Below are positions 26,527-34,893 of a DNA stretch of 64,000 nt, one piece after another. Position 1 is the first letter of the stretch; each line of letters opens with the position of its first letter. Under the pieces are notes generated by a model, which saw only the letters and a program-made list of their open reading frames with translations, did not search any database and had not been told where the DNA came from. The position numbers were made by a program, and so were the translations under genes. The stretch lies in assembly GCF_000613125.1 (NCBI RefSeq), contig NZ_HG964497.1, positions 3,347,852 to 3,411,851 of the forward strand. Reading direction: 5' to 3'. The stretch is from Bacillus sp. EB01 (GTDB lineage Bacteria; Bacillota; Bacilli; Bacillales; Cytobacillaceae).

Positions 26527-26679
26527 TTACCAGCGATGCGCTTTGGCGTTGCTCCGCAGGATAATCTCTGTTTGAGACATGCGCGTTTCTCCGTTAAGCT
26601 GCGATTTGGTGTGCTTCCGGCGTGCAGTTGTGTGGTGAAAAAGCCCTGAACGTGGGTCTAGCATGTTCCTGTAGCTCAT
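26527..26679 (-). CDS. Small basic protein, 50 aa
   Basis: The frame encodes a 50-residue basic protein starting MSYRNMLDPRSGLFHH and ending SNAKAHRW, with 13 Arg, Lys or His in its first 33 residues. The ATG follows CCGAGGTGAATCGA, and a strong terminator lies just past the stop. The pattern (His/Arg-rich start, then an NGET segment and an ILRSN segment) recalls the small YpzG-like proteins of spore formers, but this is a guess. Confidence 0.6.
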   Translation of the reverse strand: MSYRNMLDPRSGLFHHTTARRKHTKSQLNGETRMSQTEIILRSNAKAHRW

Positions 26680-26826
26680 TCGATTCACCTCGGGTGCAGG
26701 ATTTGTGAAACGAAGGCATCATCGATAGCCTTTAGGTTATCTTTTGTTAAATGGGTGGAAATTAAACCTTGGTTGTAGGCATGAGCTACTTACTCTAGGG
26801 CAACGGCCAATTTTTCAAAAAAAGCA

Positions 26827-27771
26827 TTAGCGTAATATGTCTTCAATTCTAGCTGCGATTTCTGGATCGAGCTTGACGCCGCTGGCTTTGACATTTTCTT
26901 CAACTTGCTCGGGGCGGCTTGCTCCAATTAGGGCGCTTGATACACCGGGCTGGCGCAAAACCCAGGCTAGGGCGAGTTGGGACAGTGTTAAATCTTGTTC
27001 GTTCGCAACTGACTTTAGCTGATCGACTTTGTTAAGGTTTTCGGAAGTTAATAGGCCGAACAGAGACTCGTATCCCTCCACGGAAGCACGGCTGCCGGGA
27101 GGTGCAATTTGTCCGTGCTGGTATTTGCCGGTCAGGACACCCTGAGCAAGCGGGGAAAAGACTACCTGCCCAATGCCGTGTTTTTCGCTTACAGGCAGGA
27201 TGCTTTCTTCGATATAGCGCTGAAGCATACTGTAGCGTGGCTGGTTGACAACGATTCTGTCAAGAAGCTTTTTATCGGCAAGGTGTACGGCGTCGGTGAT
27301 TTGCTCGGCTGTCCATTCACTAACGCCGATATAAAGAACCTTTCCCTGGCGCACGAGGTCATCGAGCGCGCGCAACGTTTCCTCAAGCGGTGTTTCAGGG
27401 TCGTAGCGGTGGCAGTAATAGAGGTCAACATAGTCGGTGCCGAGCCGCTTAAGGCTTGCATTTGCTTGTTCGGTAATATGCTTCCGGGAGAGGCCTTTGT
27501 CGTTTGGGCCTTCGCCCATTTTGCCGAAAACTTTTGTGGCAAGCACATAAGATTCACGCGGGTATTTGCTGAGCGCCTTGCCGACGACGATTTCAGCTTC
27601 GCCTTTTATGTATACATTGGCTGTGTCAAAGAAATTAATGCCAAGCTCGTAGGCTTTATCGATTGAGGCTTCAGCCTTTTGGCCCTCAACATAGCCTCCG
27701 TATGTGAGCCAGCTGCCGAGCGAGATTTCGCTAACCTTTAAACCGGTTTTCCCTAATCTGCGATACTGCAT
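26827..27771 (-). CDS. Aldo/keto reductase (Kv-beta/YccK-like)
   Basis: This 314-residue NADP-dependent oxidoreductase begins with MQYRRLGKTGLKVSEISLG. Catalytic elements are FFDTANVY (Asp and Tyr), ATKVFG (Lys) and YYCHRYD (His). The C-terminal SSALIGASRPEQVEEN segment binds the cofactor phosphate. It belongs to the class that includes B. subtilis YccK, IolS and YhdN. The substrate is unknown. Single gene, divergent from ppc. Confidence 0.9.
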   Translation of the reverse strand: MQYRRLGKTGLKVSEISLGSWLTYGGYVEGQKAEASIDKAYELGINFFDTANVYIKGEAEIVVGKALSKYPRESYVLATKVFGKMGEGPNDKGLSRKHITEQANASLKRLGTDYVDLYYCHRYDPETPLEETLRALDDLVRQGKVLYIGVSEWTAEQITDAVHLADKKLLDRIVVNQPRYSMLQRYIEESILPVSEKHGIGQVVFSPLAQGVLTGKYQHGQIAPPGSRASVEGYESLFGLLTSENLNKVDQLKSVANEQDLTLSQLALAWVLRQPGVSSALIGASRPEQVEENVKASGVKLDPEIAARIEDILR

Positions 27772-27994
27772 CGTATTTCCTCCTGAAAATAGATTGGGTT
27801 TCGAACTAAATGTACAACATTTCGACTTACAGGGGCAATTTTGGTTAGCATAAAAAGAGGCTTTTACCAGGGGGGATTAAAGGCATAATATTCGGAATGG
27901 TAAATTTATTATAAAATACGAAAATATACAGACGGGAAGGTTTCGTGGTATAGTAATAAGAAAATTTATAGAAATGTGTTGGGAAGGTGAGTCA

Positions 27995-30742
27995 ATGGCA
28001 ACGAATGACAGCATGTTTCCGCTTAGGCGGGATGTGAAAATGCTAGGTAATATCCTGGGGGAAATCCTTACATTCAATGGAGGAGAGGCACTTTTTCAAA
28101 CGGTTGAAAAACTCAGGTTGATGTGCAAGGACCTCCGTGAAGATTTTGATAAAAGCATATACGATGAACTTAAACAGGAAATCGCAAACCTGGATCCAAA
28201 CCTTAGGAAACAAGTGATCCGGGCATTTGCGACCTATTTCCATTTAATCAATGCGGCCGAGCAAAACCACCGGATCCGCAGGCGCCGCGAGTATCAGTTA
28301 AAAGAGGATGCTGATAAGCAGCCGGGTTCAATTGACCGGGCAATCCTTTCTTTAAAGGAAAATGAGATTAATCCTGAAATCATCCGTAATGTGCTTGCTG
28401 AATTGTCGCTTGAACTCGTCATCACAGCGCATCCCACCGAGGCGACGAAGCGCTCTGTGCTTGAACTTCAGAAGCGGATTGCTGATTTGTTAAAAAGTTT
28501 CGATAATCCTCTTTTATCAAAAAAAGAACGCACTAAAATCGAAGAGAGCCTTTTTAATGAAGTAGCTGCTCTTTGGCAGACAGATGAACTGCGTGACAGG
28601 AAACCGACGGTCATCGATGAAGTGCGGAATGGCCTTTATTACTTTGATCAAACTTTATTTGATGTACTGCCTGATATTCACCAAGAGGTTGAGGAGTGCC
28701 TTGTCCACTATTATCCTGGTGAAAAGTGGAAGGTGCCGACATTCCTTAGGTTTGGATCTTGGATTGGCGGCGACCGGGATGGGAATCCTCATGTGACTGC
28801 GGAAGTGACATGGGAAACCTTGATACGCCAGCGCAAGCTTGTTTTGAAAAAATATCGGAATGTCCTTGTGGAACTGATGAGACGGTTCAGTCATGCTACA
28901 TCAAGAGCAGAAATCAGTGATGAAATGATTGAGTCAGTCAAGCGGGACGAGCAGTTATTTTTGCCGGAAGAAAAGCGATGGACTGTGGAAGAGGAACAAT
29001 ACCGCCGCAAATTCGCTGTTATGATTGAGCGCGTAAAGCAGGTAGGGCAAAGTGAGGTCGGTTACAATGGACCTGAGGAACTCCTCGAGGATCTCGAAAT
29101 CGTCCGCCGTAGTGTATATACCCACCATCCGGCAAACCGCGAACTGAAGATGCTTGAAAAATTAATCCGTCAGGTTAAGCTGTTTGGATTTCATCTTGCG
29201 ACCCTGGACATCAGGAATCATAGCGGCGAGCACGAGGCCGCAATAACTGAGATTTTGCGCAAGGTCCGGATTGCCGAGGATTATCGAAGCCTGTCAGAGG
29301 AGGAAAAGCAGGAAATCCTTTTGAATTTGCTCCAGGACCCAAGGCCGGTGCTCCTTCTTCACGAAGATTATTCACCTGAAACACAGGAAATGATTCGTGT
29401 TTTCCAGCTAATCCGTGAAGCTCATCAGGAGTTCGGCAGGCAGTCAATTTCAGTTTATTTAATCAGTATGACAGAGTCTGTCAGCGACCTGCTTGAAGTA
29501 CTGCTTTTAGCAAAAGAAGCAGGTATTTACAGGCTGCATGCAGATGGGTCGGTTGAATCGGATTTGAATGTAGCACCGCTTCTTGAAACAATTGATGACC
29601 TGACAGCAGGACCAAAAATCATGGAAACTCTGTTCAACATACCTTTATATCGGGAGCATTTGAGCAGATTAGGCGACCGCCAGGAAATTATGCTTGGTTA
29701 CTCAGACGGAAGCAAGGACGGCGGCACCATGACGGCGAACTGGAAGCTGTACAAAGCACAGTTGGAAATTCATGAGATGGCGAAGAAGTACGATGTCGGT
29801 CTTAAGTTCTTCCACGGGCGCGGCGGTTCGCTAGGGCGCGGCGGCGGTCCATTGAATCGGAGCCTCTTGTCGCAGCCGGCGGAAACGTTTGGTGATGGCA
29901 TTAAAATTACAGAGCAGGGTGAAGTTCTTTCATCCCGCTATCTCCTTGAGGATATCGCTTACCGAAGCCTTGAACAGGCAACTTCAACAATGCTGCAGGT
30001 GGCTACTCATGTATCGAAAGAGTCTGAACAGGATTTCCGGGACCCGCGTTTTGTCGCGGCAATCGAGGAAATATCCGCGGCATCACTCGCGAAGTACCAG
30101 TCACTGGTATTCGAGGATCAAGACTTCCTGACTTATTTTAACCAGGCAACGCCTTTAAATGAGATAGGTGAACTGAATATTGGTTCAAGGCCGATGGCAA
30201 GGAAGAATTCGCAGAAATTCGAAAATCTTCGTGCGATTCCGTGGGTATTCGCCTGGACTCAAAGCAGGCAGCTTCTGCCAGGGTGGTATGCTGCAGGCAC
30301 CGGACTCGAAAGCTTTGCTGAGGCAGGCGAGGAGAATATGGCGCTGCTTCAGGAAATGTACGAAAAGTGGCCATTCTTCCGTTCGACCATCGACAATCTG
30401 CAAATGGCGCTGACAAAGGCCGATATCACGACAGCAAGGGAATATGCGGCACTCGTCGATGATAAGGAAGCAGGGGATCGGATTTTCAGGAATATTAAAG
30501 ACGAATACAAACGGACACGAAGAATTCTGCTTCAAATTTCCGGAGATTCGGAACTGCTTGATCACTCACCAAACATCAAGGCATCTGTACGCAGACGTAA
30601 TCCTTATATCGACCCGCTTAACTTCCTCCAGGTAGAGCTGATTAAGCTATTGAGAGCGAAGGATCATAATGATGATGAGTTGATGAATGAAATTCTGTTA
30701 ACTATTAGCGGCATTGCTGCAGGACTTAGGAATACTGGCTGA
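27995..30742 (+). CDS. ppc: Phosphoenolpyruvate carboxylase
   Basis: This 915-residue cytosolic enzyme adds bicarbonate to PEP to give oxaloacetate, refilling the TCA cycle. The N-terminal catalytic His is in VITAHPTEATKRS (near residue 150). The second active-site region has GYSDGSKDGG and FHGRGGSLGRGGGP. The C-terminus ends in the family-typical short form NTG. The ATG at 27995 follows GGGAAGGTGAGTCA; an upstream in-frame ATG at 27974 lacks a site. Monocistronic, with a weak TATAGT -10 near 27947. Confidence 0.96.
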   Translation: MATNDSMFPLRRDVKMLGNILGEILTFNGGEALFQTVEKLRLMCKDLREDFDKSIYDELKQEIANLDPNLRKQVIRAFATYFHLINAAEQNHRIRRRREYQLKEDADKQPGSIDRAILSLKENEINPEIIRNVLAELSLELVITAHPTEATKRSVLELQKRIADLLKSFDNPLLSKKERTKIEESLFNEVAALWQTDELRDRKPTVIDEVRNGLYYFDQTLFDVLPDIHQEVEECLVHYYPGEKWKVPTFLRFGSWIGGDRDGNPHVTAEVTWETLIRQRKLVLKKYRNVLVELMRRFSHATSRAEISDEMIESVKRDEQLFLPEEKRWTVEEEQYRRKFAVMIERVKQVGQSEVGYNGPEELLEDLEIVRRSVYTHHPANRELKMLEKLIRQVKLFGFHLATLDIRNHSGEHEAAITEILRKVRIAEDYRSLSEEEKQEILLNLLQDPRPVLLLHEDYSPETQEMIRVFQLIREAHQEFGRQSISVYLISMTESVSDLLEVLLLAKEAGIYRLHADGSVESDLNVAPLLETIDDLTAGPKIMETLFNIPLYREHLSRLGDRQEIMLGYSDGSKDGGTMTANWKLYKAQLEIHEMAKKYDVGLKFFHGRGGSLGRGGGPLNRSLLSQPAETFGDGIKITEQGEVLSSRYLLEDIAYRSLEQATSTMLQVATHVSKESEQDFRDPRFVAAIEEISAASLAKYQSLVFEDQDFLTYFNQATPLNEIGELNIGSRPMARKNSQKFENLRAIPWVFAWTQSRQLLPGWYAAGTGLESFAEAGEENMALLQEMYEKWPFFRSTIDNLQMALTKADITTAREYAALVDDKEAGDRIFRNIKDEYKRTRRILLQISGDSELLDHSPNIKASVRRRNPYIDPLNFLQVELIKLLRAKDHNDDELMNEILLTISGIAAGLRNTG

Positions 30743-30747
30743 TAATT

Positions 30748-30778
30748 GGGCTCCCTTCTTTAGAAGGGGGCCTTAATT
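30748..30778 (+). terminator. Probable terminator of ppc
   Basis: GGCTCCCTTCT pairs with AGAAGGGGGCC around two bases; the T run after it is short and interrupted. Confidence 0.6.
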
Positions 30779-30860
30779 GTCTTGGACGGTAGTAAGCTGT
30801 TACTAGTAGCGGAGTCGCTAAAAATGAATTACATAAAAATAAAACAAGAATACTTGAAAT

Positions 30861-30925
30861 AGATAAGTGCCCATAGAAATCGAGAAAGTGCCCATAGAGA
30901 TTAAAAAAGTGCGCATAAAAGGCGA
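30861..30925. repeat. Intergenic phrase repeat, three units of about 21 bp
   Basis: Three successive copies of the pattern AAGTGCCCATAGA and AAGTGCGCATAAA occur at 20-22 base spacing, e.g. AGATAAGTGCCCATAGAAAT then GAAAGTGCCCATAGAGATTA. No gene is here. Confidence 0.8.
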
Positions 30926-30964
30926 GGGATATGCCGGCTATTGGAGAGGTGGACCAAATCAAAT

Positions 30965-30993
30965 CAAAAAGCCCGGCATCAGCCGGACTTTCG
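30965..30993 (-). terminator. Terminator of the VOC gene
   Basis: The stem CCGGC/GCCGG is followed on the minus strand by a U run (plus-strand AAAAA). Confidence 0.8.
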
Positions 30994-31000
30994 ATTAAAT

Positions 31001-31408
31001 CTATTCCTGGAAGTTAAGCTCCCATGTAATTCCGAATTCATCGCGGACTTTAGCGTAGGTCGCTCCCCAGAATGTTTTTTGCAGTTCCATGTAGACTGTT
31101 CCGTTATCAGAAAGCTTTTCATAGGCATTCCTGATTTCTTCCTCACTTTCAAATTCCAGAACAAGTGAAACATTGCTTCCTATGGTAACTTCATGTCCTG
31201 CAGCTGCATCTGAAACCATGATTGTCAGATCACCTTTGCGGAACCGGCCATGAATCAGAAGGTCGTCGGCTCCAGGCGGTGTCGGGTAATCAGCTTCCCC
31301 GTATGTTTGCAGACCCTCAAGTTCTCCTCCGAAAACGTTTTGATATTTTTCCAGAGCTGCGCGGGCATTCCCGTTAAAACTAAGATATGGTGTAATCTGC
31401 TGCTTCAT
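31001..31408 (-). CDS. VOC family protein (YjdN/PhnB-like)
   Basis: This 135-residue vicinal-oxygen-chelate fold protein resembles PhnB/YjdN-type proteins: ITPYLSFNGNARAALEKYQNVFGGE at the start and FWGATYAKVRDEFGITWELNF at the end, the two paired beta-alpha-beta modules. No enzyme activity is established for this group. The ATG follows AAAGGGGTTGTTTAA on the minus strand. It is divergent from the kyn operon. Confidence 0.88.
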   Translation of the reverse strand: MKQQITPYLSFNGNARAALEKYQNVFGGELEGLQTYGEADYPTPPGADDLLIHGRFRKGDLTIMVSDAAAGHEVTIGSNVSLVLEFESEEEIRNAYEKLSDNGTVYMELQKTFWGATYAKVRDEFGITWELNFQE

Positions 31409-31482
31409 TTAAACAACCCCTTTCTAGTCATAGAAAATAGTATTCTCCCTTACAAAGTGAAAATCCTCTATTCTTGAAATTT

Positions 31483-31511
31483 TTGACGGCATGATAAGCA
31501 AACCCTATAAT
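31483..31511 (+). promoter_or_regulatory. Sigma-A promoter of the kyn operon
   Basis: TTGACG at 31483-31488 and TATAAT at 31506-31511 have an ideal 17-base spacer. It overlaps the first bases of the longest kynU frame, so the ATG at 31491 cannot be the start; translation should begin at the GTG at 31551. Confidence 0.8.
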
Positions 31512-31550
31512 TTTATTAAGTGGACTAAATTTTCTGAAAGGTTGGTTTTT

Positions 31551-32822
31551 GTGGACAATACATATGAATATGCAAAAGAACTTGACCGGAAAGACCCACT
31601 TGGCAGGTTCAGGAATGAATTTTATATAAACAAAGGGATGGTTTACTTGGACGGCAATTCTCTGGGGCTTCTTTCGAAAAGGGCAGAGGCATCCTTACTT
31701 CAACTTCTGGAATCGTGGAAAACGCTTGGAATTGATGGATGGACTTCCGGGGACAATCCCTGGTATTACCTCGCCGAATCTCTCGGAGCAAAGATGTCTC
31801 CGCTAGTTGGAGCAGCTGCCGAAGAAGTGATTGTAACCGGGTCTACCACGGCGAACCTTCACCAGCTTGCTGCAACATTTTACAAACCATCTGGAAAAAG
31901 AACAAAGATTCTCGCGGACGAACTCAATTTTCCCAGCGATATTTATGCCCTGCAAAGCCAGCTCCACTTAAAAGGTTTTGACCCGGATGAGCATCTAATA
32001 CGAGTAAAAAGCCGCGACGGCCATACACTGCGAGAGGAAGACATCATCGGTGCCATGTCGGAGGATATTGCCTTGATTGTTTTGCCTGGTGTGTTGTACA
32101 GGAGTGGTCAAGTCCTTGATATCGAACTTTTAACAAAAGAAGCGCACAAACGTGGTATCCCTATCGGTTTCGACCTTTGCCATTCGATTGGGGCGATTCC
32201 TCATGAGCTTAGCAGCTGGGATGTCGACTTCGCGTTTTGGTGCACATACAAACATTTAAACGGAGGACCGGGAGCCTCTGGCGGCCTATACGTAAACAGC
32301 CGCCATTTCGGAACAGTTCCAGGTCTTGCCGGCTGGTTCAGCTCTAACAAGGAAAAGCAATTCGATATGGAACACACGCTGACTCCAGCGGATGATGCTG
32401 GAGCATTTCAGATTGGCACGCCAAACGTTCTCAGCATGGCTCCACTAATCAGTTCTCTGGAAATGTTCAATGAGGCAGGCATGGCAGAAATCCGAAAAAA
32501 ATCACTGGGATTAACAAACTATCTGATGCGCTTGATAGAAAGTGAATTGAAAAACCATGGATTGATAATACGAAATCCTCTTGATGATTTAACGCGCGGA
32601 GGGCATATCTTCCTGGAGCATCCGGAAGCAGCGAGGATTTGCAAGGCACTGAAGGCGGATGGAGTCATCCCGGATTTTCGCTCGCCGAATGGAATCCGGC
32701 TTGCACCGGTAGCCCTCTACAATACATTCGAGGACGTCTGGAATACCGTCCAAATTCTAAAAGCAATTATGATCGATGAAAAATACAAGCAGTTCGAAAA
32801 CAAACGCGGAGTTGTGGCATGA
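31551..32822 (+). CDS. kynU: Kynureninase
   Basis: This 423-residue PLP enzyme cleaves L-kynurenine to anthranilate and alanine. [15 protein letters not shown] (near residue 34) is a family hallmark, and the PLP lysine lies in [13 protein letters not shown]. The GTG at 31551 sits eight bases behind GAAAGG and downstream of the promoter; the result matches the usual length of about 425 residues. It is first in the kynU-kynB-kynA operon and overlaps kynB by four bases (ATGA). Confidence 0.94.
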   Translation: MDNTYEYAKELDRKDPLGRFRNEFYINKGMVYLDGNSLGLLSKRAEASLLQLLESWKTLGIDGWTSGDNPWYYLAESLGAKMSPLVGAAAEEVIVTGSTTANLHQLAATFYKPSGKRTKILADELNFPSDIYALQSQLHLKGFDPDEHLIRVKSRDGHTLREEDIIGAMSEDIALIVLPGVLYRSGQVLDIELLTKEAHKRGIPIGFDLCHSIGAIPHELSSWDVDFAFWCTYKHLNGGPGASGGLYVNSRHFGTVPGLAGWFSSNKEKQFDMEHTLTPADDAGAFQIGTPNVLSMAPLISSLEMFNEAGMAEIRKKSLGLTNYLMRLIESELKNHGLIIRNPLDDLTRGGHIFLEHPEAARICKALKADGVIPDFRSPNGIRLAPVALYNTFEDVWNTVQILKAIMIDEKYKQFENKRGVVA

Positions 32823-33457
32823 GAAAATGGATCGATATTTCACAACCACTAGATGATACAATTGGCCATTGGCCGGGAGACACGCCATTTAGCTATGAGA
32901 CTGCTTTTACAAAAGAACAAACAGGTTCTGTCAACATCGGCCGTATCACCACAAGCCTTCACACAGGAACCCATGTTGACGCGCCGTTTCATTTTGATAA
33001 TAATGGCGCGAAAATCCTCGACCTTGATATTGAGGTGTTTATTGGGGCTGCCCGGGTGATAGACGTTTCTTCTTTTTCCAGGATTGATAGAAATGCTCTA
33101 AGTAGTTTCAACCTAGACGGAGTGAAGCGGCTGTTATTGAAAACATCCATCCCGAATAACCCGCGGCTATTTCCTGAAAAGATTCCGGTCATTGAAGCAG
33201 ACATTGCTGATTATCTTGGTGAAAAGGGCGTCATCTTAATCGGAGTCGATGTCCCGTCCGTTGACCCGCTCGACAGCAAGAACATGGAAACGCACCATGC
33301 CCTTCATCAGCATCGTATTCATATTTTGGAAAACATTATGCTTGATAGGGTGGAAGATGGTGAGTATGAGCTGATTGCACTGCCGCTTCCGCTAAAAGAT
33401 GCCGACGGAAGCCCCGTCCGTGCAGTGCTTAGAAGATTGGAAGGGGGATCTGCATGA
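32819..33457 (+). CDS. kynB: Kynurenine formamidase
   Basis: This 212-residue metal-dependent cyclase-type hydrolase converts N-formylkynurenine to kynurenine. The metal motif [12 protein letters not shown] is at about residues 48-59, and [15 protein letters not shown] lies near residue 160. It overlaps kynU and kynA by ATGA junctions, so all three are translationally coupled. Confidence 0.94.
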   Translation: MRKWIDISQPLDDTIGHWPGDTPFSYETAFTKEQTGSVNIGRITTSLHTGTHVDAPFHFDNNGAKILDLDIEVFIGAARVIDVSSFSRIDRNALSSFNLDGVKRLLLKTSIPNNPRLFPEKIPVIEADIADYLGEKGVILIGVDVPSVDPLDSKNMETHHALHQHRIHILENIMLDRVEDGEYELIALPLPLKDADGSPVRAVLRRLEGGSA

Positions 33458-34299
33458 GCAACGAAGAAATCCATGCAACGGCGTCCGAGTCAACGATCCA
33501 TACCGATTTTTCGAAAAATATGACCTACGGTGAATACTTGCAGCTGGATAAAATTCTATCAGCACAAAGTCGCTTGACCGGCCATCATGATGAAATGTTA
33601 TTTATTATCATCCACCAGGTGAACGAGCTATGGATGAAACTGATTCTCCATGAAGTTCAAGCGGCAATTGTTTCTATAAAAAAAGGCGACCTGGCTTCTG
33701 CTCAAAAAAAGCTGGCCCGTGTCTCAAAGACCCAATCACAAATTATTCAGGCCTGGGATGTCCTTTCGACACTGACGCCTTCTGAATATATGGAGTTCCG
33801 CGATTCCCTTGGCCAGGCTTCAGGGTTCCAATCATTTCAATACAGAATGCTGGAATTCGCGCTTGGTTACAAAACACCTCACATCCTGAAAATCTATCAA
33901 AAGGATTCCGAGTTATTGGAGGTGCTCCAAAAAGCGTACGAAGCTCCCGGGCTCTATGATGTGGCAATCGATGCGCTTCATAGGGCGGGGATACCAGTGG
34001 ATGAAGAGGTTCTACAACGGGATTTTACAAAGGCATACAAGGAGAACGAGTCTGTCAAAGCTGCTTGGATGATAGTCTACAAAAACCCGAAAGTTTATTG
34101 GGAACTATACGAGCTCGCTGAAAAGTTGGTTGATATAGAAGACTGGCTCCAGCAATGGCGCTTCCGCCATATGAAGACGGTTGAAAGAATCATAGGCTTC
34201 AAGAAGGGGACCGGCGGCTCATCTGGAGTAGGCTACCTGAAAAAGGTACTCGACCAACGATTCTTTCCGGAGCTATGGGCAATCAGGACGGAGCTTTAA
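33454..34299 (+). CDS. kynA: Tryptophan 2,3-dioxygenase
   Basis: This 281-residue heme dioxygenase opens the indole ring of L-tryptophan. Visible family segments are [32 protein letters not shown] (His and Arg/Lys contacts of the substrate pocket), [14 protein letters not shown] (heme-ligating His) and [11 protein letters not shown]. It is last in the operon. Together the three enzymes degrade tryptophan to anthranilate; no later genes of NAD synthesis from kynurenine are present. Confidence 0.95.
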   Translation: MSNEEIHATASESTIHTDFSKNMTYGEYLQLDKILSAQSRLTGHHDEMLFIIIHQVNELWMKLILHEVQAAIVSIKKGDLASAQKKLARVSKTQSQIIQAWDVLSTLTPSEYMEFRDSLGQASGFQSFQYRMLEFALGYKTPHILKIYQKDSELLEVLQKAYEAPGLYDVAIDALHRAGIPVDEEVLQRDFTKAYKENESVKAAWMIVYKNPKVYWELYELAEKLVDIEDWLQQWRFRHMKTVERIIGFKKGTGGSSGVGYLKKVLDQRFFPELWAIRTEL

Positions 34300-34371
34300 G
34301 ATAGTGGCGAGAAAGTCATATACTCAATGGTAAAAGATGGATTTCCCTTTCGGAAAATAGTTAATCAAAGA

Positions 34372-34413
34372 AACAAGGGGGCCAGTTTAGTTGCTGGTTC
34401 CCTTGTTTTTTTT
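34372..34413 (+). terminator. Terminator of the kyn operon
   Basis: AACAAGGGGGCCAG pairs with CTGGTTCCCTTGTT and is followed by T residues. Confidence 0.88.
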
Positions 34414-34474
34414 ATGTTTAAGGAAATTATAGAATTCGCGACTGTGAAAATAACTTTTATTACTGAGCGTATCT

Positions 34475-34793
34475 ACGTCTAGCTCCAGCCCCTACGCGTG
34501 CGCAAACTTCAGGCCACCCCCCTACGATAAGTCATGCACGAATGCGCTATCGCTCTTCGTGATTCCTTTATCCCACACTTAAGGCTCAGTAAGTCTCCAT
34601 TGGAGACAACTGAGCCTAAAGGTCCAATTCGTTCAACTAACCATCAGCAAAAGACGCTAATGGAAGTTTCACTTTATCTCAGTCGAAGTCCCTCCAGTTT
34701 GTACGGCGATGACCACTAAGGAAAGCTCCTTAGAATAATCATCGCAGGGACAGGCGTTCTTTGCCTGTCACGAAGGCGCTTGCGCTTTTGTTC
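34475..34793. repeat. Long interspersed intergenic repeat, about 320 bp
   Basis: It opens with CGTCTAGCTCCAGCCCCTAC and closes with GGCGCTTGCGCTTTTGTTC. I recognise these ends from a dispersed intergenic element common in Bacillus-like genomes, usually about 100-200 bp; this copy carries extra internal sequence with a perfect-looking hairpin near 34586-34617 (TTAGGCTCA-type arms). A 61-residue frame inside has no ribosome site and is not counted as a gene. Confidence 0.65.
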
Positions 34794-34893
34794 CATAAAA
34801 CACTAGCAATTCTACAAATTCTGAAAAATTGTATGGTAAAAGTAACCTATTGTCGATAAAATGGAAATATATAGATGCTAGGATGTGAAGAGT

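Noticed and set aside
27109..27666. 185-codon frame opposite the aldo/keto reductase
   Set aside because: Shadow frame; the opposite strand carries all catalytic motifs.
34534..34719. 61-codon frame inside the interspersed repeat
   Set aside because: Lies inside a repeat element and lacks a ribosome site.
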